This document shows, one piece after another, positions 20,012-29,799 of a DNA stretch of 64,000 nt. Position 1 is the first letter of the stretch; the number at the start of each line of letters is the position of its first letter. The stretch comes from an uncultured Lachnospiraceae bacterium (lineage in GTDB: Bacteria > Bacillota > Clostridia > Lachnospirales > Lachnospiraceae), in assembly GCA_947626285.1 (NCBI GenBank), contig CANQRR010000011.1, forward strand, positions 1 through 64,000. Direction: 5' to 3'. The translations under genes and the position numbers were made by a program. The notes beneath the pieces were generated by a model. That model searched no databases. It saw only the letters and a program-made list of their open reading frames with translations, and had not been told where the DNA came from.

Positions 20012-21793
20012 ATGTCTCAATACAGAACGCATACTTGTGGAGAATTAAGGAAGGAAAACGCCGGGCAGACGGTGACGATCGCCGGCTGGATGGAGAATGT
20101 AAGAGAGGTCGGAGGCAGTCTGGCCTTCGTTGTTCTTCGTGATTTTTACGGGATCACGCAGGTCGTCGTCGAGACCGAGGAGATGATGGCGGCGGTCAAA
20201 GCACTGAACAAAGAGTCGACGATCTCGGTGACCGGCGTCGTGCGGGAGAGAAGTAACGTGAACACAAAGATCCCCACTGGGGAGATCGAGGTGGTGCCGC
20301 AGGAGATCAGCGTGCTGGGGCGCTGCCGGCATCAGGAGCTTCCGTTCGAGATCAATCATTCGCGGAACGCGGACGAGGCGCTGCGCTTGAAATACCGCTA
20401 TCTGGATCTGAGAAATCCGGCCGTGAAGGACAATATTATACTTCGCTGCAATGTGGTGTCCGCGCTGCGGAACGCGATGACGGAACAGGGTTTCCTTGAG
20501 ATCACAACGCCGATCCTGACGGCTTCTTCGCCGGAGGGCGCCAGGGACTATCTGGTCCCGGCCAGAAAGCATCCGGGGAAATTTTATGCGCTGCCGCAGG
20601 CACCGCAGCAGTTCAAGCAGATTTTGATGGCGTCCGGTTTCGATCGCTATTTCCAGATTGCTCCCTGCTTCCGCGACGAGGACGCGCGCGGCGACCGTTC
20701 GCCGGGAGAGTTCTACCAACTGGACATGGAGATGGCGTTCGCGGCGAAGGAGGACGTGTTCGCTGTGATCGAGACGGTTTTGCCGCCGGTGTTCGCGAAA
20801 TACGGCGCGTACGATAAGACCTCCCAGACGCCGTTCGTGCGGATCCCGTACGCCCAGGCGATGGAGGAGTACGGAAGCGACAAGCCGGACCTGCGGATCG
20901 ACCTGCGGGTGATCGATGTGACGGAACTTCTGGGCGACATCGGCTTCGGCCCGTTCGACGGCAACGTGATCAAGGCCGTTCCGGTCTCCGACTGCAAGCT
21001 CACCAGAAAGGCGATCGACCAGATCTGCGCGGACATTGAGGTGCAGGCTGGCAGCAAAGTATACTGGTTCAAGACCGATGAGAGCGGCGCGATCGCAGGT
21101 GGTATCGCGAAGTTTATCAACGCGGACGCGGGCAAGGTCGCCGCGGTGACGGACAAGCTTGGACTGAAGCCGAATACGCTGGTCATTTTGTCCGCTGGCA
21201 AGCTCGGCATGGCGCAGAAGGCGGCCGGAGTGGCGGTCAGGAAACTTGGCGAGGCCTGCGAAGGACATATGGATAAAGAGCGATACGAATTCTGTTGGGT
21301 CGTGGATTTCCCGATGTACGAGATCGGGGAGGAGTCGGGAGAATTGGAATTCTGCCACAACCCGTTCTCGATGCCGGCCGGCGGGCTGGACGTGCTTCTG
21401 AAAGCGGAGCGCGGCGAGATCGATCCGCTTGAGATCCTTGCGGATCAGTATGACCTTGTCTGCAACGGCATTGAGCTTTCGTCCGGCGCGGTTCGTAACC
21501 ACGATCCGGAGATCATGATCAAGGCGTTTGAACTTGTGGGCTTGGGCGAGGATGAGGTGAAGGCTAAATTCCCGGCCATGTACACGGCGTTTACCTACGG
21601 TGCGCCGCCGCACGCGGGCATTGCTCCGGGCATCGACCGCATGGTGATGCTGCTCTCCGGCGAGGAGTCGATCCGCGAGGTCATCGCTTTCCCGATGAAT
21701 AAGAACGCGCAGGATATCATGATGGGCGCGCCGTCGGAAGTGGAGCAGAAGCAGCTTGACGAGCTGAATATCTGCCTGAAAGCAAAAGAGTAG
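20012..21793 (+). CDS. aspS: aspartyl-tRNA synthetase
   Basis: TCGELRKENAGQTVTIAGWM...; FYALPQAPQQFKQILMASGFDRYFQIAPCFRDEDARGDR; GIAPGIDRMVMLL. Confidence 0.97.
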   Translation: MSQYRTHTCGELRKENAGQTVTIAGWMENVREVGGSLAFVVLRDFYGITQVVVETEEMMAAVKALNKESTISVTGVVRERSNVNTKIPTGEIEVVPQEISVLGRCRHQELPFEINHSRNADEALRLKYRYLDLRNPAVKDNIILRCNVVSALRNAMTEQGFLEITTPILTASSPEGARDYLVPARKHPGKFYALPQAPQQFKQILMASGFDRYFQIAPCFRDEDARGDRSPGEFYQLDMEMAFAAKEDVFAVIETVLPPVFAKYGAYDKTSQTPFVRIPYAQAMEEYGSDKPDLRIDLRVIDVTELLGDIGFGPFDGNVIKAVPVSDCKLTRKAIDQICADIEVQAGSKVYWFKTDESGAIAGGIAKFINADAGKVAAVTDKLGLKPNTLVILSAGKLGMAQKAAGVAVRKLGEACEGHMDKERYEFCWVVDFPMYEIGEESGELEFCHNPFSMPAGGLDVLLKAERGEIDPLEILADQYDLVCNGIELSSGAVRNHDPEIMIKAFELVGLGEDEVKAKFPAMYTAFTYGAPPHAGIAPGIDRMVMLLSGEESIREVIAFPMNKNAQDIMMGAPSEVEQKQLDELNICLKAKE

Positions 21794-21867
21794 AAATAGG
21801 AAGTTTTTTGATAATCCCGGGAAGACAGATCCGGGAGAAGATGTGAGGAAAAACGTGGAAAAAGGGA

Positions 21868-21896
21868 TTGACACGCCCGGTGTGGTGTACTATAAT
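21868..21896 (+). promoter_or_regulatory. sigma-A promoter for rplM-rpsI
   Basis: TTGACA-17 nt-TATAAT, exact consensus hexamers. Confidence 0.85.
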
Positions 21897-22138
21897 ATTT
21901 GACGTGTCGCCAGTTATTTTAGGATAACTGCGCTTTTGCTTGTGTATAAATGTTCGAACCATAGCCCCGGTCGGACATTTTACCATAACAAACAAATACG
22001 GCGGAACGCCCGGAATGGTCAGCAAACAGATTTCCGGAACTTCGCCAGAAAGGATCTTCCGCGGGGAAGATCGCCGGGAGGGCGGAAATAAGCCTCTGCC
22101 AGTCCGGAGCAGGTGAACGATTACAAGGAGGAAGACCA

Positions 22139-22567
22139 ATGAAAACATTTATGGCAAGTCCGGCGACGATTGAAAGAAAATGGTACGTAGTGGACGCAGC
22201 TGATATGACGCTTGGCCGCCTGGCAGCAGGTGTTGCGAGCGTTCTGAGAGGGAAAAACAAACCGACCTTTACCCCTCATATCGATACCGGTGATTATGTG
22301 ATCATCGTAAACGCAGACAAGGTCAAGGTGACCGGCAAAAAGCTGGATCAGAAGATCTACTATCATCATTCGGAGTACGTAGGCGGTATGAAAGAGACCA
22401 CGCTGCGTGAGATGTTGGCAAAGAAACCGGAGAGAGTTGTTGAGCACGCTGTGAAGGGAATGCTTCCGAAGGGACCGCTCGGCAGAGAGATGTACAAGAA
22501 GCTCTATGTATACGCCGGACCGGATCACAAACAGCAGGCGCAGAAGCCGGAAACGCTGACGTTTTAA
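22139..22567 (+). CDS. rplM: 50S ribosomal protein L13
   Basis: [49 protein letters not shown]. Confidence 0.97.
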   Translation: MKTFMASPATIERKWYVVDAADMTLGRLAAGVASVLRGKNKPTFTPHIDTGDYVIIVNADKVKVTGKKLDQKIYYHHSEYVGGMKETTLREMLAKKPERVVEHAVKGMLPKGPLGREMYKKLYVYAGPDHKQQAQKPETLTF

Positions 22568-22584
22568 GAAGGAGGTAAAGGACA

Positions 22585-22977
22585 TTGGCTAACGGAAGAT
22601 TTTATGGAACAGGAAGAAGAAAAAAATCAATTGCCAGAGTATATCTGATGCCGGGAACCGGCAAGATTACGATCAATAAAAGAGACATCGACGAGTACTT
22701 CGGACTGGACACGCTGAAGCTGATCGTGCGTCAGCCGCTTGCGGCGACGGAGACCACCGATAAGTTCGACGTCCTCGTGAACGTACACGGCGGCGGAACG
22801 ACCGGCCAGGCAGGCGCGATCCGCCATGGCATCGCCAGAGCGCTGCTTCAGGCGGACAATGACTACAGGCCGACGCTCAAGTCCGCAGGTTACCTCACCC
22901 GTGACCCGAGAATGAAAGAGCGTAAGAAATACGGTCTCAAGGCAGCACGCCGTGCTCCGCAGTTTTCGAAGAGATAA
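22585..22977 (+). CDS. rpsI: 30S ribosomal protein S9
   Basis: [34 protein letters not shown]...[14 protein letters not shown]. Confidence 0.97.
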   Translation: MANGRFYGTGRRKKSIARVYLMPGTGKITINKRDIDEYFGLDTLKLIVRQPLAATETTDKFDVLVNVHGGGTTGQAGAIRHGIARALLQADNDYRPTLKSAGYLTRDPRMKERKKYGLKAARRAPQFSKR

Positions 22978-23122
22978 GGATTACTGCGAATTGCAGTACG
23001 TGGAAGAACTCCCGAGTTTACTCGTGGAGTTCTTTTTACGTGCGGCAATTCATTGGAATGCAAGAGACGACCGAGAAGGAGCGAAGCGGATTCGAGGTTC
23101 GCTTTTGCATTCGCAGTAATCC
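22978..23122. repeat. 145-bp element with terminal inverted repeats abutting the rpsI stop codon
   Basis: ggattactgcgaattgca (left) vs tgcattcgcagtaatcc (right), inverted with one extra base; internal hairpin agaactcc..ggagttctttttt-like. Confidence 0.7.
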
Positions 23123-23135
23123 GTGGAAAAATTAG

Positions 23136-23166
23136 AAAAAGCACATCCCAGGCAGATGTGCTTTTT
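23136..23166. terminator. bidirectional terminator between rpsI and the convergent GGDEF gene
   Basis: aaaaagcacatc-ccaggca-gatgtgcttttt. Confidence 0.88.
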
Positions 23167-23212
23167 GTCTATCTGTAATTCCATTGCAATATAAGAGATG
23201 ACCGGCTATATT

Positions 23213-24724
23213 CTATTCTTTCCCATTATACACATTGAATCCGTCCCTGCCGCCTTTCTTGGTCTTATAGAGCGCCAGGTCGGCGGTGTGATACAGTTCT
23301 TCGAAAGAGTTCCCGTACATTGGCGCATAGGACACACCGATGCTGCAGGTAACGCGCTGATCCTCGCCCAGATCCTTGAATACATGGGTGCGGATGCTTT
23401 CATGCAGCATCTTTACCTTGGCGATCGCGTTTGTGTCTGAGACGATATTCTTCATCAGGATACAGAATTCGTCTCCGCCGAGACGGCCGATGACGTCGCC
23501 CTCACGGAATTCGTGGCGGATGATATTGCTGACTTCTTTCAGGATCTCATCGCCGACGGCGTGGCCGTAGGTGTCGTTGACTTCCTTAAAGTGGTCGACG
23601 TCGATCATGACGAACGCCTGCAATCCGATCCGCTGTTCGCTGTCAAGCCACTGCTGGATCATATCTTCGGTGCTCTTCTTATTGAGCATGCCGGTCAGCA
23701 GGTCGCTCTGGCCCATTTCGAGCAGCTCCGTCTGCGTGCGGTTCGTCGTGAGAAGGATGGTCAGCAGCAGGGCGGACATGCCGAGCACCAGCGTCACGCA
23801 GAGGATGATCCCGTATCGCGTAATGAATTCATACGAACTGCGGGCGACCGACCGAGGCACCATGTAGCAGAGCATCCAGTCCTCAAGATCAAGCGGCTGG
23901 TAGGTCATATAGTAAGGCCTTTTCCGGTATGTGATGGAAAACAGGTCGCTCTTCTGGCCGGCAAAGTCTTCCATGATCTGATGGCGATCCTTTGATTTCG
24001 GAAGTTTGATGTTATAGAGCTGGTTGAAAAAGTTTGTTTTATAGTTGACCAGCTCAGACGTCCGCTTGTCGGCGTTGTAGGAGATCATGTCTCCGTCCGC
24101 GTTGGCGATCAGGATGCAGCCAGAGCCGGAGTAGGTATTCTCCAGAAGCATATCGGCGAGCGTGGTAAGATTGCACGACGCTCCAAGTACGCCAACAACC
24201 TTCTCTTCGCGATAGATCGGCGCCGCGAGCACAATACAGAGATCGCCGTCAATGTTGCTCTCAAAAGGCCCGCCGAGCGAAAGCTCACCGCCCATCGTCT
24301 TCGCAAAAAAGTCATAGTCGCCGACATACTGCTTGTCGCCGGACGGATAATAGCCTGTCCCGTCCGGATCGATGATGAGCATACGGCTCATGCTGCTCTT
24401 TTCGGCCAGCGCGGTCAGCAGCTTGAGATTTTCCTCACTGGTCAGGTCGTCCTGCATTCCCATATATTCCGCGATCGCTTCCACATACTGGAAGTGCTGG
24501 CTGATGATGTTCTGGAAATTCTGGCTCTGGTGTTCAATGTTGCTGACGATCGTTTCCCGCGCATTTTTCTCTATGTCCCGGAATACGCAGATGAAAAAGA
24601 TCAGAGTGATGCTAAGGACAAAAACCAGAAAAATACCCATCGGCAGGAAATGGGATTTCGAATTTGCGTTTTTACTTGAACTTACATTTTTATTTGAACC
24701 TGCATTTTTGTTTGGATTTTGCAT
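23213..24724 (-). CDS. membrane-bound diguanylate cyclase with extracellular sensor (dCACHE-like) domain
   Basis: TM helices flanking a sensor region; GGDEF motif in GDVIGRLGGDEFCILMKN. Confidence 0.93.
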   Translation of the reverse strand: MQNPNKNAGSNKNVSSSKNANSKSHFLPMGIFLVFVLSITLIFFICVFRDIEKNARETIVSNIEHQSQNFQNIISQHFQYVEAIAEYMGMQDDLTSEENLKLLTALAEKSSMSRMLIIDPDGTGYYPSGDKQYVGDYDFFAKTMGGELSLGGPFESNIDGDLCIVLAAPIYREEKVVGVLGASCNLTTLADMLLENTYSGSGCILIANADGDMISYNADKRTSELVNYKTNFFNQLYNIKLPKSKDRHQIMEDFAGQKSDLFSITYRKRPYYMTYQPLDLEDWMLCYMVPRSVARSSYEFITRYGIILCVTLVLGMSALLLTILLTTNRTQTELLEMGQSDLLTGMLNKKSTEDMIQQWLDSEQRIGLQAFVMIDVDHFKEVNDTYGHAVGDEILKEVSNIIRHEFREGDVIGRLGGDEFCILMKNIVSDTNAIAKVKMLHESIRTHVFKDLGEDQRVTCSIGVSYAPMYGNSFEELYHTADLALYKTKKGGRDGFNVYNGKE

Positions 24725-24908
24725 TTGTAACTCCTACGGAAAATGCCCAGTTGCTTGTTTGCTTTTCTATTGTACCACAACTGTTCCAAATATTCAAAAA
24801 AAATATTAAAAAATGCGTAAAAAATATAAAAAAATGATTTTGTGATGCAGACATGGACAAATGAATCGTAATTTTGTAAGATAGACGCAGAGAAAAGGTG
24901 GAATCGGT

Positions 24909-27812
24909 ATGGACGTTCGAACAGAGAAAAACAACAGAAAACACATATGTCTTGGGATGTTGGCCCACGTCGACGCGGGAAAGACGACGCTCTCGGAGGG
25001 AATCCTCTATCTTGCCGGGAGCATACGGAAGCTTGGAAGGGTGGATCATCAGGACGCTTTTCTGGATAATTATGCACTGGAACGCGAGAGAGGGATCACG
25101 ATCTTTTCCAAGCAGGCGGAGCTGACGCTGGGCGATACGGCGGTCACGCTGATGGATACGCCGGGTCACGTAGACTTTTCGGCGGAGATGGAGCGAACGC
25201 TGCAGATATTAGACTATGCGGTCCTGGTGATCAGCGGAGCGGATGGGGTGCAGGGACACACCGAGACGCTCTGGCGGCTGCTTGCGCGCTATGAGATCCC
25301 GACGTTTCTGTTTGTCAACAAAATGGATCAGGAGGGCACGGACCGGGCGGCGCTGATGGCGGAGCTGGGGAAACACCTGGACAGCCGCTGCGTCGATTTC
25401 GACCCGTTGAATGCGCGGGCGGGCGAAGCGCAGGAGATGACGCAGGATCAGAAGGAAAAGGACAAGACTGCTGACGGAGCGCTATTCGGGGAGTCCACAG
25501 GAACAGGGGCAGCGGGAAACATGGTCCCCGAGGAATTCTGGGAGACGCTTGCGATGTGCGACGAGACCTTACTGGATCGCTACATGGAAAACGGGGCGCT
25601 GGAGACAGAGGAGATCGCGGACGCGATCGCCGGGCGTAAACTGTTTCCGTGCTACTTCGGGTCCGCGCTGAAGCTGCAGGGCGTGCGGGAGCTGTTGGAC
25701 GGAATCCGGCTGTTCTGCGAGACCCCACTGTACCCGCAGGAGTTTGGGGCGCGTGTGTTCAAGATCACGCGCGACGCGCAGGGGAACCGGCTGACGCACA
25801 TGAAGATCACGGGCGGAGCGCTGCGTGTAAAAGCGGTCCTTGCCGGGCGGCGCCGGGGTTCCGGAGAGGATTGGGAGCAGAAGGCGGACCAGATACGGCT
25901 TTATTCCGGGAGCGGTTTTCAGGCGGTTCCGGAGGCGGAGGCGGGGACGGTGTGCGCGGTCACAGGTCTGGAATACACCTATGCGGGAGAAGGGCTGGGC
26001 GTGGAGATAGAGTCGGAGCTTCCCCTGCTGGAGCCGGTGCTGTCCTACCGGATCGAACTCCCGCCGGAGAGCGACGTCCATCACACGTTTCTGAAGCTGC
26101 GCCAGCTTGAGGAGGAAGAGCCCGAGCTGCAAATGGTGCGGAACGAACAGCTGGGTGAGATCCACGCGCACCTGATGGGCGAGGTGCAGACGGAAGTGTT
26201 GAAGAGCCTGATCCGCGAGCGCTTCGGGATATGGGTGGAATTCGGACAGGGAAACATCGTGTATAAGGAGACGATCCGCGCCGCGGTGGAAGGCATGGGA
26301 CATTACGAACCCCTGCGCCATTACGCGGAGGTGCACCTGTTGCTGGAACCGGGCGAGCGGGGAAGCGGACTGCAGTTTGATACCCGGTGCAGCGAGGACG
26401 TGCTCGACCGCAACTGGCAGCGCCTGATCCTGACGCATCTGGCGGAAAAGCAGCACCGCGGGGTGCTCACGGGCTCAGAGATCACGGATATGCGGATCAC
26501 GCTGCTGACCGGCAGGGCGCATCTGAAACATACGGAAGGCGGAGATTTCCGTCAGGCGACCTACCGGGCGGTGCGGCATGGTCTGAAGTGCGCTGAGAGC
26601 GTCCTGCTGGAGCCGGTCTATGCGTTCCGGATCGAGGTGCCGGCGGAGTCGGTGGGCAGGGCGATGGCGGACGTCCAGAAGATGAACGGGAGCTTTGCGC
26701 CGCCGGAGATGGACGGGGAGACGGCAGTGCTTTCCGGGCAGGCCCCGGTATCGGAGATGAGGGGCTATCAGACGGAGCTATTGGCTTACACAAAGGGACG
26801 GGGCAGGCTTTCCTGCACGCTCAAGGGGTATGAAGAATGCCACAACGCGCAGGAGGTCATTGAGGCGATCGGCTATGATTCCGAGGCGGATCTGGACAAC
26901 CCGGCCGGTTCCGTCTTCTGCGCGCACGGCGCGGGATACGTTGTGAGCTGGGAGCATGTGCAGGACTACATGCATATGGACGGCGGCTGGAGGCCGGGAC
27001 AGGATCTGCGCGGTTTTGCCGGGGACGGACAGACAGGGGAAACCGGGGCGGAGGGCGTCCGGCAGAGGGAAGAGCGAAAGGGACCCTACGGAGCGGGAGT
27101 ACAGCAGAGCGGATCGTCCGCAGGTTCCGGCAGCGCCGCTTTCGCGGATGAGAAGGAGCTGGAGCAGATTTTTGCCCGCACTTACGGGACGGCGTCGCAG
27201 GAGCGCAGGCATTACACGAAGAGCCGCCGCGTGGAGGCGCCGGGGAGCGCCAGGCCGCCGCGACAGGAGCCTCTGGACGAATACCTGCTTGTGGACGGCT
27301 ACAACATCATCTTCGCGTGGGATGAGCTGAAGGCGCTTGCGCAGGAGACGATCGAGGGCGCCAGGGGCAGGCTGGCGGACATTCTCAGCAATTATCAGGG
27401 CTGCCGTGGCATGCACATCATTCTGGTGTTCGACGCGTACAAGGTCGAGGGCGGGCGAGGCGAGGTGCAGAAGTACCACAACATCCACATCGTCTACACG
27501 AAGGAGGCGGAGACGGCCGACCAGTACATCGAGAAGACGGCGCGCGTCATCGGGAAGAAGTACCATGTGACGGTGGCGACCTCCGACGCGCTGGAGCAGA
27601 TCATCATTCTCGGCGCGGGCGCGTCGCGGATGTCGGCGGACGGCCTGCACGAGGAGGTGGAGCTGGCGAACCGGGAGATCCGGAAGGATTACCTGCAGAA
27701 GCCCTCCGGCACAAAACATCTCCTGTTCGACGAGCTGGACGGTCCGCTGCGGGAATTCCTTGAGGAGCTGCGCCTGGGGCGCGGGACCTTCGAGCGGCAA
27801 AATAAATCGTAA
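24909..27812 (+). CDS. TetM/EF-G-like translational GTPase with C-terminal YacP/Rae1-type NYN nuclease domain
   Basis: GTPase G1-G4: AHVDAGKT, RGITIFS, DTPGHVDF, NKMD; C-terminal LLVDGYNIIFAWDELKALAQETIEGARGRLADILSNYQG..ILVFDAYKVEGG...VATSDALEQ. Confidence 0.9.
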   Translation: MDVRTEKNNRKHICLGMLAHVDAGKTTLSEGILYLAGSIRKLGRVDHQDAFLDNYALERERGITIFSKQAELTLGDTAVTLMDTPGHVDFSAEMERTLQILDYAVLVISGADGVQGHTETLWRLLARYEIPTFLFVNKMDQEGTDRAALMAELGKHLDSRCVDFDPLNARAGEAQEMTQDQKEKDKTADGALFGESTGTGAAGNMVPEEFWETLAMCDETLLDRYMENGALETEEIADAIAGRKLFPCYFGSALKLQGVRELLDGIRLFCETPLYPQEFGARVFKITRDAQGNRLTHMKITGGALRVKAVLAGRRRGSGEDWEQKADQIRLYSGSGFQAVPEAEAGTVCAVTGLEYTYAGEGLGVEIESELPLLEPVLSYRIELPPESDVHHTFLKLRQLEEEEPELQMVRNEQLGEIHAHLMGEVQTEVLKSLIRERFGIWVEFGQGNIVYKETIRAAVEGMGHYEPLRHYAEVHLLLEPGERGSGLQFDTRCSEDVLDRNWQRLILTHLAEKQHRGVLTGSEITDMRITLLTGRAHLKHTEGGDFRQATYRAVRHGLKCAESVLLEPVYAFRIEVPAESVGRAMADVQKMNGSFAPPEMDGETAVLSGQAPVSEMRGYQTELLAYTKGRGRLSCTLKGYEECHNAQEVIEAIGYDSEADLDNPAGSVFCAHGAGYVVSWEHVQDYMHMDGGWRPGQDLRGFAGDGQTGETGAEGVRQREERKGPYGAGVQQSGSSAGSGSAAFADEKELEQIFARTYGTASQERRHYTKSRRVEAPGSARPPRQEPLDEYLLVDGYNIIFAWDELKALAQETIEGARGRLADILSNYQGCRGMHIILVFDAYKVEGGRGEVQKYHNIHIVYTKEAETADQYIEKTARVIGKKYHVTVATSDALEQIIILGAGASRMSADGLHEEVELANREIRKDYLQKPSGTKHLLFDELDGPLREFLEELRLGRGTFERQNKS

Positions 27813-28013
27813 CATTTCGATAAAGAAACAGTAGCGCGGGAGTCCAAATAATGGTATACTGAATTACAAATCGAGACAGTGTGCGGCAGGAGGCGGATGC
27901 GGCGAAATGCACGCGGCGGAAGCTGCAAAAGACAGACTTGACAGAGAGGCAGCCGGGGTTTCGGATAGATATGGCGCGCAGTCCGAGAGAAAAAGAATGG
28001 GAGGGTTACAACG

Positions 28014-29621
28014 ATGAGCGTAGATGTAAACAAGGCAAAAAGCGTGATTGAGAGCGGCAAGGCGGTGCTCGGCATCGAGTTTGGATCGACGAGGATCAAG
28101 GCGGTGCTGATCGACGAGAGAAACGCTCCGATTGCATCCGGCAGCCACGAGTGGGAGAACCAGCTGGAGAACGGGATTTGGACCTACAGTCTCGACGCGA
28201 TCTGGAAGGGTCTGCAGGACTGCTACGCGGACATGCTCGCGGACGTGAAGAAGCAGTACGGCGTCGATGTGGAGAATCTTGCCGGAATCGGCTTCAGCGC
28301 GATGATGCACGGCTACATGGCGTTTGACAAGAACGATCAGCTTCTGGTGCCGTTCCGCACCTGGAGAAACACGATCACGGGACAGGCTTCCGCGGAACTG
28401 TTCGACCTGTTCAACTACAACATTCCGCAGAGGTGGAGTATCGCGCATCTTTATCAGGCGATCCTGAACGGGGAGGACCACGTGAAGGACGTCACATTCT
28501 TCACGACGCTTGCCGGTTATATCCACTGGCAGATGACGGGACAAAAGGTGATCGGCGTCGGCGACGCGGCTGGCATGTTCCCGATCGATACCGAGACGAG
28601 AGATTTCAACAAGACCATGATCGAGAAGTTTGACAAGCTTGTGGCGCCGAAGGGCTATCCGTGGAAGCTTGAGGAGATCCTGCCGAAGGTGCTGCTGGCG
28701 GGTCAGGACGCCGGGACGCTGACGGAAGAGGGCGCGAAGAAGCTCGACGTGTCCGGCAAACTGAAGGCCGGTATTCCAATCTGTCCGCCGGAGGGCGACG
28801 CAGGCACCGGCATGGCGGCGACGAACAGCGTGGCGGTCCGCACGGGCAACGTCTCCGCGGGTACTTCCGTGTTTGCGATGATCGTGCTGGAGAAAGATCT
28901 GTCCAAGGCGTACCCGGAGATCGACATGGTGACGACGCCGAGCGGCGACCTCGTGGCGATGGTGCACTGCAACAACTGCACCTCCGACCTGAACGCGTGG
29001 GTCGGCCTGTTCAAGGAATTTTCCGAAGCGTTTGGCATCGACGTCGACATGAACAAGCTCTTCGGCACGCTCTACAACAAGGCGCTCGAAGGCGACAAGG
29101 ACTGCGGCGGTCTGCTCGCGTACAACTACTTCTCAGGCGAGCCGATTACAGACCTTGAGGAAGGCCGTCCCCTGTTCGTGCGCAAGCCGGACAGCAAATT
29201 CAACCTCGCGAACTTCATGCGCACGAATCTGTACGCGTCGCTGGCCACGCTGAAGATCGGTCTCGACATTCTGCTCAAGGCTGAGGATATGAAGATCGAC
29301 AAGATCATGGGCCACGGCGGCCTGTTCAAGACGAAGGGCGTCGGCCAGAGCATTCTCGCGGCGGCGATGAATTCCCCGGTGTCCGTGATGGAGACCGCGG
29401 GAGAAGGCGGAGCGTGGGGCATCGCGCTGCTCGCCTCCTACCTTGTGAACAAGGGCGCGGACGAGACGCTTGAGGACTTCCTGAATGAGAAAGTCTTCGC
29501 GGGCGATACCGGCGTGGAGATGAAGCCGGATCCGGCGGACGTAGCCGGCTTTGACGCCTACATTGAGGCCTACAAGGCGGTGCTTCCGGCGGAGCGCGCT
29601 GCGGTGGACACGATGAAATAA
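28014..29621 (+). CDS. FGGY-family carbohydrate kinase
   Basis: [15 protein letters not shown] phosphate-1 motif; [36 protein letters not shown]. Confidence 0.9.
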   Translation: MSVDVNKAKSVIESGKAVLGIEFGSTRIKAVLIDERNAPIASGSHEWENQLENGIWTYSLDAIWKGLQDCYADMLADVKKQYGVDVENLAGIGFSAMMHGYMAFDKNDQLLVPFRTWRNTITGQASAELFDLFNYNIPQRWSIAHLYQAILNGEDHVKDVTFFTTLAGYIHWQMTGQKVIGVGDAAGMFPIDTETRDFNKTMIEKFDKLVAPKGYPWKLEEILPKVLLAGQDAGTLTEEGAKKLDVSGKLKAGIPICPPEGDAGTGMAATNSVAVRTGNVSAGTSVFAMIVLEKDLSKAYPEIDMVTTPSGDLVAMVHCNNCTSDLNAWVGLFKEFSEAFGIDVDMNKLFGTLYNKALEGDKDCGGLLAYNYFSGEPITDLEEGRPLFVRKPDSKFNLANFMRTNLYASLATLKIGLDILLKAEDMKIDKIMGHGGLFKTKGVGQSILAAAMNSPVSVMETAGEGGAWGIALLASYLVNKGADETLEDFLNEKVFAGDTGVEMKPDPADVAGFDAYIEAYKAVLPAERAAVDTMK

Positions 29622-29645
29622 TGGGAAAGTGATCCCGTGGGAGAT

Positions 29646-29682
29646 CGGCATGGCCGGAGCGATCCGGCTGTGCCGTTTTTTT
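29646..29682 (+). terminator. intrinsic terminator after the FGGY kinase
   Basis: cggcatggccgga-gcga-tccggctgtgccg-ttttttt. Confidence 0.85.
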
Positions 29683-29799
29683 GACTCCAGCTTCTGCCAA
29701 ATGCCGCTTCTTTCTCTTGCAGATTTCCGGAATTTATAATATAGTAGAGAAGAAATTGCGGAATCAGTTTTGTCAAATAAATTACACGGAGGAATCGTC

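Noticed and set aside
20045-21874. 609-aa minus-strand ORF opposite aspS
   Set aside because: Shadow ORF of a highly conserved gene; low-complexity composition typical of antisense reading of GC-rich codons.
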